A DNA stretch of 40,476 bases from Streptomyces sp. XM83C. GTDB taxonomy: Bacteria > Actinomycetota > Actinomycetes > Streptomycetales > Streptomycetaceae. The DNA lies in contig NZ_JALLGL010000016.1 in the NCBI RefSeq assembly GCF_023072675.1, forward strand, positions 1 through 40,476. Reading direction: 5' to 3'. Shown here one piece after another: positions 1 to 8,928 of the stretch. Numbering within the stretch: position 1 is the first letter of the stretch; each line of letters begins with the position of its first letter. Position numbers and translations under genes: made by a program. The notes under the pieces were generated by a model. That model was given only the letters and a program-made list of their open reading frames with translations. It was not told where the DNA came from and did not search any database.

Positions 1-107
1 CCCTCGACGCCCCCCGAGACCTCGGCCCGCTGACCGCCACCGCCACCGGTGCTGCCCGTGTCCCCGGTGCCGTCGGTCTCCTGCCGCTGGTGCTGTCGCT
101 CCGCCAT
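1..107 (-). CDS. 5' end of an unknown protein, cut by the window edge
   Basis: An open frame on the minus strand starts at ATG 107-105 and runs off the left edge with no stop (35 complete codons). The start is chosen because a GGGGAGGC ribosome-binding sequence lies about 7 bases upstream; an in-frame ATG at 113 lies too close to it. The visible N-terminus (MAERQHQRQETDGTGD) is hydrophilic and Gln/Thr/Gly-rich with a GGGGG run, so it looks like a flexible leader and shows no signal peptide or recognisable domain. It is divergent from the enoyl-CoA hydratase at 332. Function cannot be assigned from what is visible. Confidence 0.6.
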   Translation of the reverse strand, partial: MAERQHQRQETDGTGDTGSTGGGGGQRAEVSGGVE

Positions 108-303
108 GGTCATGCCTCCCCGATGCGCTCGCGCCCCCCGTGCGCCGTGGCGCGCACGCTATGCGCTCACGCGTGTGGGTGAGGGGGAGACGGCCGGAAA
201 GTCACTCGAACGGGTAAGCGGGGGCCGGAACGGGGTGCCGTACCGGCAGGTCACCCCTTCCCTCCGCCGGGGGCGGCTGCGATGATCGGGGCGAATGCCG
301 ATT

Positions 304-319
304 GTTAACCCGCGTTAAC
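304..319. promoter_or_regulatory. GTTAAC-N4-GTTAAC inverted repeat before the hydratase gene
   Basis: Two GTTAAC hexamers, each self-complementary, flank a CCGC centre and end two bases before the GGGAGGG ribosome-binding sequence of the enoyl-CoA hydratase. The A/T-rich arms stand out in an otherwise GC-rich leader. This is the position expected for a repressor operator that would block transcription or initiation. The cognate regulator is unknown, and no regulator gene is adjacent. Confidence 0.4.
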
Positions 320-331
320 CGGGAGGGTGTC

Positions 332-1132
332 ATGAGCGAGGAGCGGTTCGGGGAGTTCGTGCTGGTGAGGAGGCACGAGGAGGGGCATGTCGCGGAACTC
401 GCCCTGGACCGGCCGAAGGCCATGAACGCCGTGTCGACGGAGATGGCCCGCTCGGTCAGCGCCGCCTGCGCCGCGCTCGCGGCGGACCGTGAGGTGCGGG
501 TGGTGGTCCTGACGTCGACGCACGAGCGGGCGTTCTGCGTGGGCGCCGACCTGAAGGAGCGGAACTCCTTCACCGACGCCGATCTGCGCAGGCAGCGCCC
601 GGTGACGCGGGGCGCGTACACGGACGTGCTGGAACTGCCGATGCCGACGGTCGCGGCGGTGCACGGCTTCGCGCTGGGCGGCGGTTTCGAGCTGGCGCTC
701 TCCTGCGATCTGATCGTCGCCGACGCCACGGCGGTCGTGGGCCTGCCCGAGGTGTCCGTCGGTGTCATCCCGGGCGGCGGCGGTACGCAGCTGCTGCCCA
801 GGCGGGTGGGCGCGGCGCGCGCGGCCGAGCTGATCTTCACGGCTCGCCGGCTCGAGGCGCCGGAGGCGCGGGAGTTGGGTCTGGTCGATCATCTGGTCGA
901 CGCGGGCCGTGACCGCGAGGAGGCTCTGGCCCTGGCCGCCCGTATCGCGGGCAACTCCCCGGTGGGCCTGCGTGCCGCCAAGCGTGCCCTGCGTCTCGGC
1001 CAGGGGCTCGATCTGCGGGCCGGCCTGGAGGTGGAGGATGCGGCCTGGCGGACGGTGGCTTTCTCCGGCGACCGCGCGGAGGGCGTGGCCGCGTTCAACG
1101 AGAAGCGCAAGCCCCAGTGGCCGGGGGAGTAG
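332..1132 (+). CDS. Enoyl-CoA hydratase/isomerase (crotonase) family protein
   Basis: This 266-residue cytoplasmic protein has the usual length of a single-domain crotonase. The oxyanion-hole segment AFCVGADLKE (about 67-76) and the HGFALGGGFELA segment (about 111-122) are present. Both catalytic glutamates of true hydratases can be placed: Glu120 in GGGFELA and Glu140 in GLPEV. That favours hydration of 2-enoyl-CoA in fatty-acid or branched-chain catabolism over a non-hydratase relative. ATG 332 is chosen because GGGAGGG lies 4 bases upstream at 321-327; a TTG ten codons earlier falls inside the GTTAAC palindrome. The gene is divergent from the truncated gene at the left edge and convergent with argG, with a strong hairpin between the ends. 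The exact acyl substrate cannot be read from the sequence. Confidence 0.9.
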   Translation: MSEERFGEFVLVRRHEEGHVAELALDRPKAMNAVSTEMARSVSAACAALAADREVRVVVLTSTHERAFCVGADLKERNSFTDADLRRQRPVTRGAYTDVLELPMPTVAAVHGFALGGGFELALSCDLIVADATAVVGLPEVSVGVIPGGGGTQLLPRRVGAARAAELIFTARRLEAPEARELGLVDHLVDAGRDREEALALAARIAGNSPVGLRAAKRALRLGQGLDLRAGLEVEDAAWRTVAFSGDRAEGVAAFNEKRKPQWPGE

Positions 1133-1157
1133 GACCCGTACCTTCCGCGTATGCCGA

Positions 1158-1186
1158 TGGGCCCCGAGGAAGTTCCTCGGGGCCCA
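1158..1186. terminator. Bidirectional hairpin between hydratase and argG ends
   Basis: Near-perfect inverted repeat with arms TGGGCCCCGAGGAA and TTCCTCGGGGCCCA around a single central G; in practice the tip opens to form the loop. It lies between two converging stop codons (1132 and 1210), so it can terminate both genes. There is no clear U tract, as is common for actinobacterial terminators. Confidence 0.7.
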
Positions 1187-1209
1187 CTGGTGCGTCCGGG
1201 TGACGACGG

Positions 1210-2698
<1,489 letters not shown>

Positions 2699-2724
2699 CG
2701 GGTGGAATGTGGTTCCCGACATAC

Positions 2725-2742
2725 CCCCGGAGGCCTCCGGGG
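2725..2742. repeat. Perfect 18-base GC-rich palindrome upstream of argG
   Basis: CCCCGGAGGCCTCCGGGG is fully self-complementary. It lies about 30 bases upstream of the argG -35 and downstream of the L,D-transpeptidase terminator. It could be a second regulatory site or part of the termination region; nothing else identifies it. Confidence 0.3.
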
Positions 2743-2791
2743 CCGCACCTGATGCATCTCCCGCCCCCGCGCCCGGGGCCCGACACACGCC

Positions 2792-2824
2792 GGAGGCGGC
2801 CACCCCCCAGGGGTGACCGCCTCC
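2792..2824 (-). terminator. Terminator of the L,D-transpeptidase gene
   Basis: Arms GGAGGCGGCCACCCC and GGGGTGACCGCCTCC form a 15-pair stem with one mismatch and a 3-base loop. It begins about 20 bases past the TGA at 2845 and insulates argG, which is transcribed in the same direction. Confidence 0.7.
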
Positions 2825-2844
2825 GTGTGGATCCGGTGGTGGGC

Positions 2845-4089
2845 TCAGATCGCGGAACCCGCCTTCCACTGGGCCCAGTCCATGTTCCAGCCGTTGAAGC
2901 CGTTGTCCGGCGCCACTGTCTTGTCGCCGGTGTTCGCCACGACGACCACGTCACCGATGATGGAGTGGTTGTAGAACCAGGCCGCCGGGGTGTTCGGGTC
3001 GTCCGCGCCCTGCTTGTCCTGAAGGCCCACGCAGCCGTGGCTGGTGTTGACGCTGCCGAAGACCGACGGGGCGCCCCAGTAGTTGCCGTGGATGAAGGTG
3101 CCGGACGTGGTCAGGCGCATGGCGTGCGGCACGTCCTTGATGTCGTACTCGCCCTTGCCGTCGTCGTCGGTGAAGCCGACCGTCGCGCCGTTCATCCGGG
3201 TCTCCTTGAACTTCTCGGAGATCACCATCTGGCCCTCGTACGTCTTGTTCTCGGGCGAGCCGGCGGAGATCGGGATGGTCTTGATCACCTGACCGTCCTG
3301 CGTGACCTTCATCTGCTTGGTCTTCGCGTCGACGTAGGAGACCTGGTTGCGGCCGATGTGGAAGGTGACCGTCTTCTGCTGGACGCCGAAGACGCCCTTG
3401 GCGCCCTCGACGCCGTCGAGCTCCAGCTTCAGCGTGACGGTGGAGTTCTCCTTCCAGTAGTCCTGCGGGCGGCAGTCCATGCGGTTGGAGTTGAACCAGT
3501 GGCAGGCGACCTCCTGGCCGCTGCTGGAGGTGACGGTGATGCCCTTCTGGACGTCGGCCTTGTTGGTGATGGCCTTGTCGAAGGTGATCGACACCGGCAT
3601 GCCCACGCCGACCGTGGAGCCGTTCTCCGGGGTGAAGTTGCCTATGAAGCTGTTCGCCGGGGAGACCGTGGTGAAGGACGCGTTCTCGTGCGCCACCCGG
3701 CCGTCGGCGTCCTTGGCCTCCGCGGACACCTTGTAGGTGGTCGAGCGCTGCAACTGGACGGTGGGCTTCCAGCTCAGCTTGTCCGCCGACAGCTCACCGG
3801 CGACCGTCTTGCCGTCGGCGGTCGTCATCGTCACCGAGGACAGGGTGCCCTTCGTGACCGTGACGGCGGCGGAGTTGTTGATGGAAGCGTTGGTCGAGCC
3901 GTCCGCGGGCGTGATCTTGATCTGGGCCTCGGAGGTCTTCTGGGCCGCCGCCTCGTCGACCTTGGCCTGCGAGGTGTCGGCGCCCTTGTCACCGGCGTCG
4001 TCGCCGCCGGAACACCCCGCCAGCACCAGCACACCGCCGAGCAGTGCGGACGCGGCCACCAGGCCCCTGCGCCGCTTGCTGTCCGTCAT
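2845..4089 (-). CDS. L,D-transpeptidase lipoprotein (Ig-like + YkuD)
   Basis: This 414-residue exported lipoprotein makes 3-3 peptidoglycan cross-links between meso/LL-DAP residues. The N-terminus has a basic start (MTDSKRRR), a hydrophobic core and lipobox LAGC (Cys about 26), followed by a linker rich in Gly, Asp, Ser and Thr. The middle holds bacterial Ig-like modules as in mycobacterial LdtMt2. The C-terminal YkuD domain has HGNYWG and the catalytic SHGCVGL motif, with Cys at about residue 353. ATG 4089 is preferred because GGAGAAG lies 7-8 bases upstream; ATG 4104 would add MEKRV. The gene is monocistronic with its own terminator. In Streptomyces such enzymes act in hyphal wall maturation; the specific role here is inferred. 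Confidence 0.92.
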   Translation of the reverse strand: MTDSKRRRGLVAASALLGGVLVLAGCSGGDDAGDKGADTSQAKVDEAAAQKTSEAQIKITPADGSTNASINNSAAVTVTKGTLSSVTMTTADGKTVAGELSADKLSWKPTVQLQRSTTYKVSAEAKDADGRVAHENASFTTVSPANSFIGNFTPENGSTVGVGMPVSITFDKAITNKADVQKGITVTSSSGQEVACHWFNSNRMDCRPQDYWKENSTVTLKLELDGVEGAKGVFGVQQKTVTFHIGRNQVSYVDAKTKQMKVTQDGQVIKTIPISAGSPENKTYEGQMVISEKFKETRMNGATVGFTDDDGKGEYDIKDVPHAMRLTTSGTFIHGNYWGAPSVFGSVNTSHGCVGLQDKQGADDPNTPAAWFYNHSIIGDVVVVANTGDKTVAPDNGFNGWNMDWAQWKAGSAI

Positions 4090-4247
4090 CACACGCTTCT
4101 CCATCGTTGCCGAATCCACGAAACCCGAGAGACCCCTGGCGAGATCTTCAACGCTACGATCGCCACGTCCGGTTCCCCACTGGCCGGGCGTGTGGGGCTC
4201 ACCACGTCCACCGGCCGCGATCACCGGCCGAGCGCCCCTTGAGACGA

Positions 4248-4283
4248 CGTGACCCCGGACGGCGGTTTCCGTCCGGGGTCACG
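4248..4283 (-). terminator. Strong hairpin after the acidic-tail gene
   Basis: Perfect 15-pair stem CGTGACCCCGGACGG / CCGTCCGGGGTCACG with a 6-base loop (CGGTTT). It sits between the TGA at 4299 of the minus-strand gene and the promoter region of the L,D-transpeptidase, so it ends the upstream transcript. Confidence 0.75.
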
Positions 4284-4298
4284 AATTCCCCAAGAGTT

Positions 4299-4724
4299 TC
4301 AGCCGCTGCCGCCCGCGCCGCGCGGACCCCCGCCCGCCGGCCTGCCGCCCTCTCCGCATTCCGCTGTGCCTGCTTCTTCGTCTTCGTCGTCTGCTTCTTC
4401 GCCTGTCTCCCCGTCATCATCCTCGTCGATGTCCCACTCCGGCGAATCGGGGTCGTAGTCGATCTGCTCGCATGTCCACGACGCCTGCTGCAACTCGATC
4501 CCCGGCACATCGCTGACCAGGTCGAACGGGTCCACGAGATAGGCGAGCGCCTCGGCAGTGTCATCCGTCACAGCGCTCTCGGCGTGTGCGCGCTCCGCGT
4601 CCGGCATCCCGGACTCCGACGCGATACGGCGCAGAGCGGCCCTGGTCACCGCGTCCCCGTCGCCCACCTCCAGCACCAACTCCACGCGGAGACGGACAAA
4701 TCGTGATGCTTCAGGAGTATTCAT
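4299..4724 (-). CDS. Unknown protein with a long acidic C-terminal tail
   Basis: This 141-residue protein has two parts. Residues 1 to about 95 look folded and begin MNTPEASRFVRLRVELVLEV. They contain an alternating pattern (VRLRVELVLEV) typical of a beta strand, then helical segments. Residues about 96-125 are a run of Asp/Glu (DIDEDDDGETGEEADDEDEE), followed by a Gly-rich end. There is no signal peptide or membrane segment. ATG 4724 has no clear Shine-Dalgarno, and the reading frame continues upstream without a better start. The gene is divergent from the LAxTG protein at 4834 across 109 bases. I do not recognise the family; an acidic tail like this could bind cations or a basic partner, but that is speculation. 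Confidence 0.7.
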   Translation of the reverse strand: MNTPEASRFVRLRVELVLEVGDGDAVTRAALRRIASESGMPDAERAHAESAVTDDTAEALAYLVDPFDLVSDVPGIELQQASWTCEQIDYDPDSPEWDIDEDDDGETGEEADDEDEEAGTAECGEGGRPAGGGPRGAGGSG

Positions 4725-4833
4725 GGCGTGAGCGTAGGCCGGGTCGCGTCCGTAACTTTCCCGCGACCCGCGCCTTTCATTAGCATCCCTCCACACGGCC
4801 AATTCGCCAGCGCCACAAGGGGATCGATATTCC

Positions 4834-5193
4834 GTGTCATCCGCTCGCCGTCCGTTGCTGACCGCCACCGCCGCGGCGACCCTGCTGGGCGCCCTGTGGT
4901 TCGTCCCGTCCGCCAACGCGACGCAGGAGAACGGGGCGAGAGAGCAGACCCCGATGACAACGACCGCCCAGGCCAGGGCGGTGCCGCTGGCCGCCGCCGA
5001 CACCGCCGCCACCGAGGCGGACAGTGCTGTCGGTGCCGCGCTCCACGCCTCCGCGGACGGGACCGAGGATGTCCGTCTCGCCGACACCGGCAGCTTCGAC
5101 AGCACCCCGTACGTGGTCGGAGGCACCCTTTTCCTGGCGGTGGGCGCGGGTTTCGTCGTTTATTCCGTTCGCCGGGAACGCCTGGAATTTTGA
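4834..5193 (+). CDS. Small secreted protein with a LAxTG sortase-sorting signal
   Basis: This 119-residue protein has a signal peptide (MSSARRPLLTATAAATLLGA..., cleavage likely after PSANA near residue 29) and an Ala/Thr-rich mature region of only about 50 residues. It ends with a cell-wall sorting signal: LADTG at 82-86, a hydrophobic segment (about 93-111) and the basic tail RRERLEF. LAxTG is the motif used by class E sortases on long chaplins in Streptomyces. The mature part has no chaplin domain. GTG 4834 has AAGGGG about 11 bases upstream. It ends 42 bases before the lipoprotein gene, whose own promoter lies in that gap. No sortase gene is present in the window. Confidence 0.82.
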   Translation: MSSARRPLLTATAAATLLGALWFVPSANATQENGAREQTPMTTTAQARAVPLAAADTAATEADSAVGAALHASADGTEDVRLADTGSFDSTPYVVGGTLFLAVGAGFVVYSVRRERLEF

Positions 5194-5199
5194 ATCGAC

Positions 5200-5229
5200 T
5201 TGACGTTTCTTTGACAGAAACCTCATAGT
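5200..5229 (+). promoter_or_regulatory. Predicted promoter giving a leaderless lipoprotein mRNA
   Basis: TTGACG (5200-5205) and CATAGT (5224-5229) are spaced by 18 bases. Six bases separate the -10 from the ATG at 5236, where no Shine-Dalgarno is visible, so transcription probably starts at the initiation codon. A second TTGACA at 5211 has no -10 at a workable distance. Confidence 0.5.
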
Positions 5230-5235
5230 CCGATC

Positions 5236-6006
5236 ATGAAGAGATCATCGGGCGTGCGGGTGTGCGCCGTTGCTGCCGCGGGCGCGCTCTCCCTCGCCCT
5301 TGTCACCGGTTGCTCCAGCGGGAGCGACAAGAAGACCGACGACACGAAGGCCTCGGGCTCGGCCTCGGCCCCCGCCGCGCCGGCAGCCAAGAAACTGACC
5401 AAGGACGAGCTGCAGAAGCTGTTGCTCGCGCAGGGCGACATCAAGGGCTACAAGGTCGCTGCCGACAAGGAGATCGTCTCCCTGTCCAAGTCGAAGATCA
5501 AGGTCGACAAGCCCGACTGCGAGCCGGTCGCCTGGGCCACCAGCGCCCTCGCCCCCGGTGACACGGACTCCGACGCGCGCAACAGCGTCAGCCAGGTGCC
5601 CGAGGGTGTCGACAAGGGCGACATCGAGGCCGCCTTCGACTTCGACGTGACGATCGTCGGTCTGTCGTCGTACGACGGCGACGGCGCCGAGAAGGCCATG
5701 AAGGCCGTCGCCGACGGTGTGAAGGCCTGCGCCGGCGGCTACGGCGTCGCCCAGGACGGCGACGCCTCCAAGGTCTCCAAGGTCGTCGACGACAAGGTGC
5801 CCGCCCAGGGCGACGAGGCGATCGGGTACACCCAGTCCATCGGCATGGACGAGGGCACCGCCGACTTCCACACCCTGGTCGTCCGCAAGGGCAACACCAT
5901 CGCCACGTTCTACACGGCCAACGTCGGCGCCCTCGCCGGCGGCAAGTCCGCGGCCGTCGAGATCCCGGCCGCCGTGGTGCAGGCACAGCTCGCCAAGCTC
6001 AAGTAG
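5236..6006 (+). CDS. Lipoprotein of unknown function
   Basis: This 256-residue protein has a type II signal peptide: basic MKRSSGVR, hydrophobic core and lipobox VTGC (Cys about 26). A Ser/Ala/Pro/Lys linker runs to about residue 52, followed by a single soluble domain with Cys residues at DKPDCEP and VKACAGG that could form a disulfide outside the membrane. It resembles the many small extracytoplasmic lipoproteins of Streptomyces with a sensor or solute-binding-like shape, but no motif identifies a ligand. It is convergent with hutH, with a strong shared hairpin. The start is well defined by the lipobox and the adjacent promoter. Confidence 0.85.
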   Translation: MKRSSGVRVCAVAAAGALSLALVTGCSSGSDKKTDDTKASGSASAPAAPAAKKLTKDELQKLLLAQGDIKGYKVAADKEIVSLSKSKIKVDKPDCEPVAWATSALAPGDTDSDARNSVSQVPEGVDKGDIEAAFDFDVTIVGLSSYDGDGAEKAMKAVADGVKACAGGYGVAQDGDASKVSKVVDDKVPAQGDEAIGYTQSIGMDEGTADFHTLVVRKGNTIATFYTANVGALAGGKSAAVEIPAAVVQAQLAKLK

Positions 6007-6037
6007 GCACAGGCCGGAAACACCTGACAGAAACACA

Positions 6038-6067
6038 GGGGCCCCGCCGGACGACCGGCGGGGCCCC
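6038..6067. terminator. Bidirectional terminator between lipoprotein and hutH
   Basis: Perfect 13-pair stem GGGGCCCCGCCGG / CCGGCGGGGCCCC with the loop ACGA, placed between the converging stops at 6006 and 6078. Confidence 0.8.
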
Positions 6068-6077
6068 GCGCACACCG

Positions 6078-7622
6078 CTACCGCAGCGGGCCGGTGACCG
6101 CCTCCACGGCCGCGACCAGCCGGCCCTCGCGCACGAACGCGTCCGCGGCGGCGAGGTCGGGCGCCAGGAACCGGTCCGGGCCGGGCCCCTGCACCCCGGC
6201 GGCCCGTACGGCGTCGATGACGGCCTGTGAGGCGGGCGCGGGCGTGAGGCCCTCGCGCAGCTCGATCGCCCGCGTCGCGGCGTACAGCTCGATCGCGATG
6301 ACCCGGGTGAGGTTGTCGACGGCCGTGCGCAGCTTGCGCGCCGCCGACCAGCCCATGGAGACGTGGTCCTCCTGCATCGCCGACGACGGGATGGAGTCCG
6401 CCGACGCCGGTACGGCCAGCCGCTTCATCTCGCTGACCAGCGCGGCCTGCGTGTACTGGGCGATCATCAGCCCGGAGTCCACACCGGCGTCGTCCGCGAG
6501 GAACGGCGGCAGGCCGTGGCTGCGGTTCTTGTCCAGCAGCCGGTCGGTGCGCCGCTCGGCGATGGACGCCAGGTCGGCGGCGGCGATGGCGAGGAAGTCC
6601 AGCACGTAGGCGACCGGGGCGCCGTGGAAGTTGCCGTTGGACTCCACGCGCCCGTCGGGCAGCACCACCGGGTTGTCCACGGCCGAGGCCAGCTCCCGCT
6701 CGGCCACCACGCGCGCGTGGGCGACGGTGTCGCGTCCGGCGCCGGCCACCTGCGGGGCGCAGCGCACCGAGTAGGCGTCCTGGACGCGGGGGGCGTCGTC
6801 CTGGTGGTGCCCGGTCAGGCCGGAACCTTTCAGCACGGCCAGCATGTTGGCGGCGGCGGCGCCCTGGCCCGGGTGCGGGCGGATGGCGTGCAGTTCGGGG
6901 GCGAGCACCTTGTCCGTGCCGAGCAGCGCCTCCAGGGAGAGGGCGGCGGTGATGTCGGCCGACTTGTAGAGGGTGTCGAGGTCGGCGAGGGCCATCACCA
7001 GCATGCCGAGCATGCCGTCGGTGCCGTTGAGGAGGGCGAGGCCCTCCTTCTCGCGCAGCTCGACCGGGGTGATGCCGTGCTCGGCGAGGAGTTCGCCGGC
7101 GGGCCGCACGGTCCCGTCGGGGCCCTCGGCCTCGCCCTCGCCCATCAGCGTCAGCGCGCAGTGGGAGAGCGGGGCCAGGTCGCCGGAGCAGCCGAGGGAG
7201 CCGTACTCGTGGACGACGGGGGTGATCCCGGCGTTGAGCAGGTCGGCCATGGTCTGCGCGACCTCGGGGCGGACACCGGTGTGGCCGGAGCAGACGGTCT
7301 TCAGACGCAGGAACATCAGCGCGCGGACGACCTCCCGCTCGACGCGCGGGCCCATGCCGGCGGCGTGCGAGCGGACGATGTTGCGCTGGAGCTGGGTGCG
7401 CAGCTCCTGGCCGATGTGGCGGGTGGCCAGGGCGCCGAAGCCGGTGGAGACGCCGTAGACGGGGTCGGGCTTGGCCGCCAGCGCGTCCACGATATCGCGC
7501 GCGGCGGTCAGGGCCGCGACCGCCTCCTCGGCCAGCTCGACGCGGGCGCCGTCACGCGCCACCGCGAGAACGTCGGACGCGGTCACCCCGGACGTCCCCA
7601 CCACCACAGTGTGCATATCCAT
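6078..7622 (-). CDS. hutH: Histidine ammonia-lyase
   Basis: This 514-residue enzyme deaminates L-histidine to trans-urocanate, the first step of histidine use. The segment YGVSTGFG begins at Tyr56. The signature EYGSLGCSGDLAPLSH contains the Cys145-Ser146-Gly147 triad that cyclises to the MIO electrophile; Streptomyces enzymes have Cys where most have Ala. The conserved HPGQG, GNFHG and QEDHVSMG segments are also present. ATG 7622 (MDMHTVVVGTSG) matches my recollection of the S. coelicolor protein; a longer frame to 7658 is unlikely to be translated. There is no good Shine-Dalgarno. The gene stands alone without hutU or hutI, as usual in Streptomyces. Confidence 0.97.
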   Translation of the reverse strand: MDMHTVVVGTSGVTASDVLAVARDGARVELAEEAVAALTAARDIVDALAAKPDPVYGVSTGFGALATRHIGQELRTQLQRNIVRSHAAGMGPRVEREVVRALMFLRLKTVCSGHTGVRPEVAQTMADLLNAGITPVVHEYGSLGCSGDLAPLSHCALTLMGEGEAEGPDGTVRPAGELLAEHGITPVELREKEGLALLNGTDGMLGMLVMALADLDTLYKSADITAALSLEALLGTDKVLAPELHAIRPHPGQGAAAANMLAVLKGSGLTGHHQDDAPRVQDAYSVRCAPQVAGAGRDTVAHARVVAERELASAVDNPVVLPDGRVESNGNFHGAPVAYVLDFLAIAAADLASIAERRTDRLLDKNRSHGLPPFLADDAGVDSGLMIAQYTQAALVSEMKRLAVPASADSIPSSAMQEDHVSMGWSAARKLRTAVDNLTRVIAIELYAATRAIELREGLTPAPASQAVIDAVRAAGVQGPGPDRFLAPDLAAADAFVREGRLVAAVEAVTGPLR

Positions 7623-7782
7623 ATTCAGGAGCGTACGCAGTGAAGACGAAGATGTCACCAGTGGTGCCGGGGACTGACCCTTACAGGTAGGTCACAGAGG
7701 CCGGTACCGAGGCAGGCCCCGGGGAGCGGTGCGGCCGGGGGCCCGCCGCACGGCACCCACGGCCGACGGTTCCGTACCGCCC

Positions 7783-8928
7783 TCACGGCCGCCGCCCCCG
7801 GAACCGCCGCCGCTCCGGTGCGCGCGGCTCGGACGGCGCGTCCGCCAGCCGTACGACGGGATCGTCCGGCCCCTCCCGGCCCGCCACCACCGGCCGCGTC
7901 GCCCGGCCGGCCTTGGCCCGGTACTGTGCCGCGTCCGCCAGCCGGAAGAGCCGCCGCGCGTCCTCCACCGGCCCCACCGGGTCCTCGGTCGAGGCGACCC
8001 CGCAGGCCACACCCTCGCCCAGCTCCAGCTCGGCGGCCCGCCGGCACAGCTCGTCGGCCACCTTCACCACGTCGTCCGCCGGCGGGCCCACCGCCAGCAG
8101 ACAGAACTCGTCACCGCCGAGCCGCGCCGCCAGCGCCCCCGGCAGCATCGCCCCGCACAGCGACAGCACCGAGCCGAACCGTTCCAGCAGACGGTCGCCC
8201 ACGGCGTGGCCCTGGGTGTCGTTCACCCGCTTGAGCCCGTTCAGATCGCACACCACCAGGCTGACCACGCTGCCGTCGCGCCGGTGCCGCTCCACCGCCT
8301 CCTCCAGGCGCACGTCCACCGCCCGGCGGTTGGCCAGCCCGGTCAGCGCGTCCGTGAACGCCAGCCGGCGGGCCTCCTGCAACCTCTCCGTCTGCGCGAG
8401 CCCCGCCGCCACCACCGCCGCCAGCACGGTCGCGAAGTCCGCGTCGCTCGGCCCGAACACCGGCGCGCCCTGCGCCCGCGCCACATACAGCTCGCCCCAC
8501 GCCCTCCCGTGCAGCACGATCGGCGCCACGACACAGCAGCCCCGCCCGCGGCGGCGCAGCGCGGCGACCCGCTGATGGCAGTAGCCGGCCCGGCCCGCCG
8601 CCGGACCGTCGGCGGTCTCCACCCAGGCGCCCGGCCCGCCGCCCCCCACCCACCGCTCGTGCAGGAACTCCGTGATCTCCGGGAACTGGTGGACGGGATA
8701 GGCCTCGTCGTCGGGGAACTCCTCCTCGTGCGCCGCCAGGTCGCCCACGTTGACCAGGACCCGCAGCCGGCCCAGGTCCCGCTCCCACACCGACAGCGCG
8801 GCGAAGCTGCCCGCCAGCGCCCGGCAGGCCCCGGCCGCCGCCGCCCGCCATGACTCCCGCGGAGTGTGCGCCGCGGCCATCCCCTGCGCCAGCGCCACGA
8901 CCGCCGCCAGCCGCATGTCCTCACCCAT
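7783..8928 (-). CDS. GAF-GGDEF diguanylate cyclase
   Basis: This 381-residue cytoplasmic protein has an N-terminal GAF-like sensor domain (about 5-190, with CCVVAPIVLHGRAWGELYVAR typical of the GAF core) and a C-terminal GGDEF domain. The sequence FTDALTGLANRRAVD opens the cyclase, and the catalytic loop RLGGDEFCLL is intact, so it should make c-di-GMP from GTP. The inhibitory RxxD site expected five residues before GGDEF is absent (LPGA there), so product inhibition is unlikely. The tail after about 350 is Arg/Pro-rich and disordered. In Streptomyces c-di-GMP acts through BldD and WhiG/RsiG to time sporulation. It is transcribed in the same direction as hutH, with a 160-base gap. It resembles a conserved cyclase next to hutH in other Streptomyces (recollection). 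Confidence 0.93.
   Translation of the reverse strand: MGEDMRLAAVVALAQGMAAAHTPRESWRAAAAGACRALAGSFAALSVWERDLGRLRVLVNVGDLAAHEEEFPDDEAYPVHQFPEITEFLHERWVGGGGPGAWVETADGPAAGRAGYCHQRVAALRRRGRGCCVVAPIVLHGRAWGELYVARAQGAPVFGPSDADFATVLAAVVAAGLAQTERLQEARRLAFTDALTGLANRRAVDVRLEEAVERHRRDGSVVSLVVCDLNGLKRVNDTQGHAVGDRLLERFGSVLSLCGAMLPGALAARLGGDEFCLLAVGPPADDVVKVADELCRRAAELELGEGVACGVASTEDPVGPVEDARRLFRLADAAQYRAKAGRATRPVVAGREGPDDPVVRLADAPSEPRAPERRRFRGRRP

Noticed and set aside
2725..2742. Calling the 18-base palindrome a terminator of the L,D-transpeptidase gene
   Set aside because: A better hairpin with a real loop at 2792-2824 is closer to the stop; this one has no loop bases of its own.
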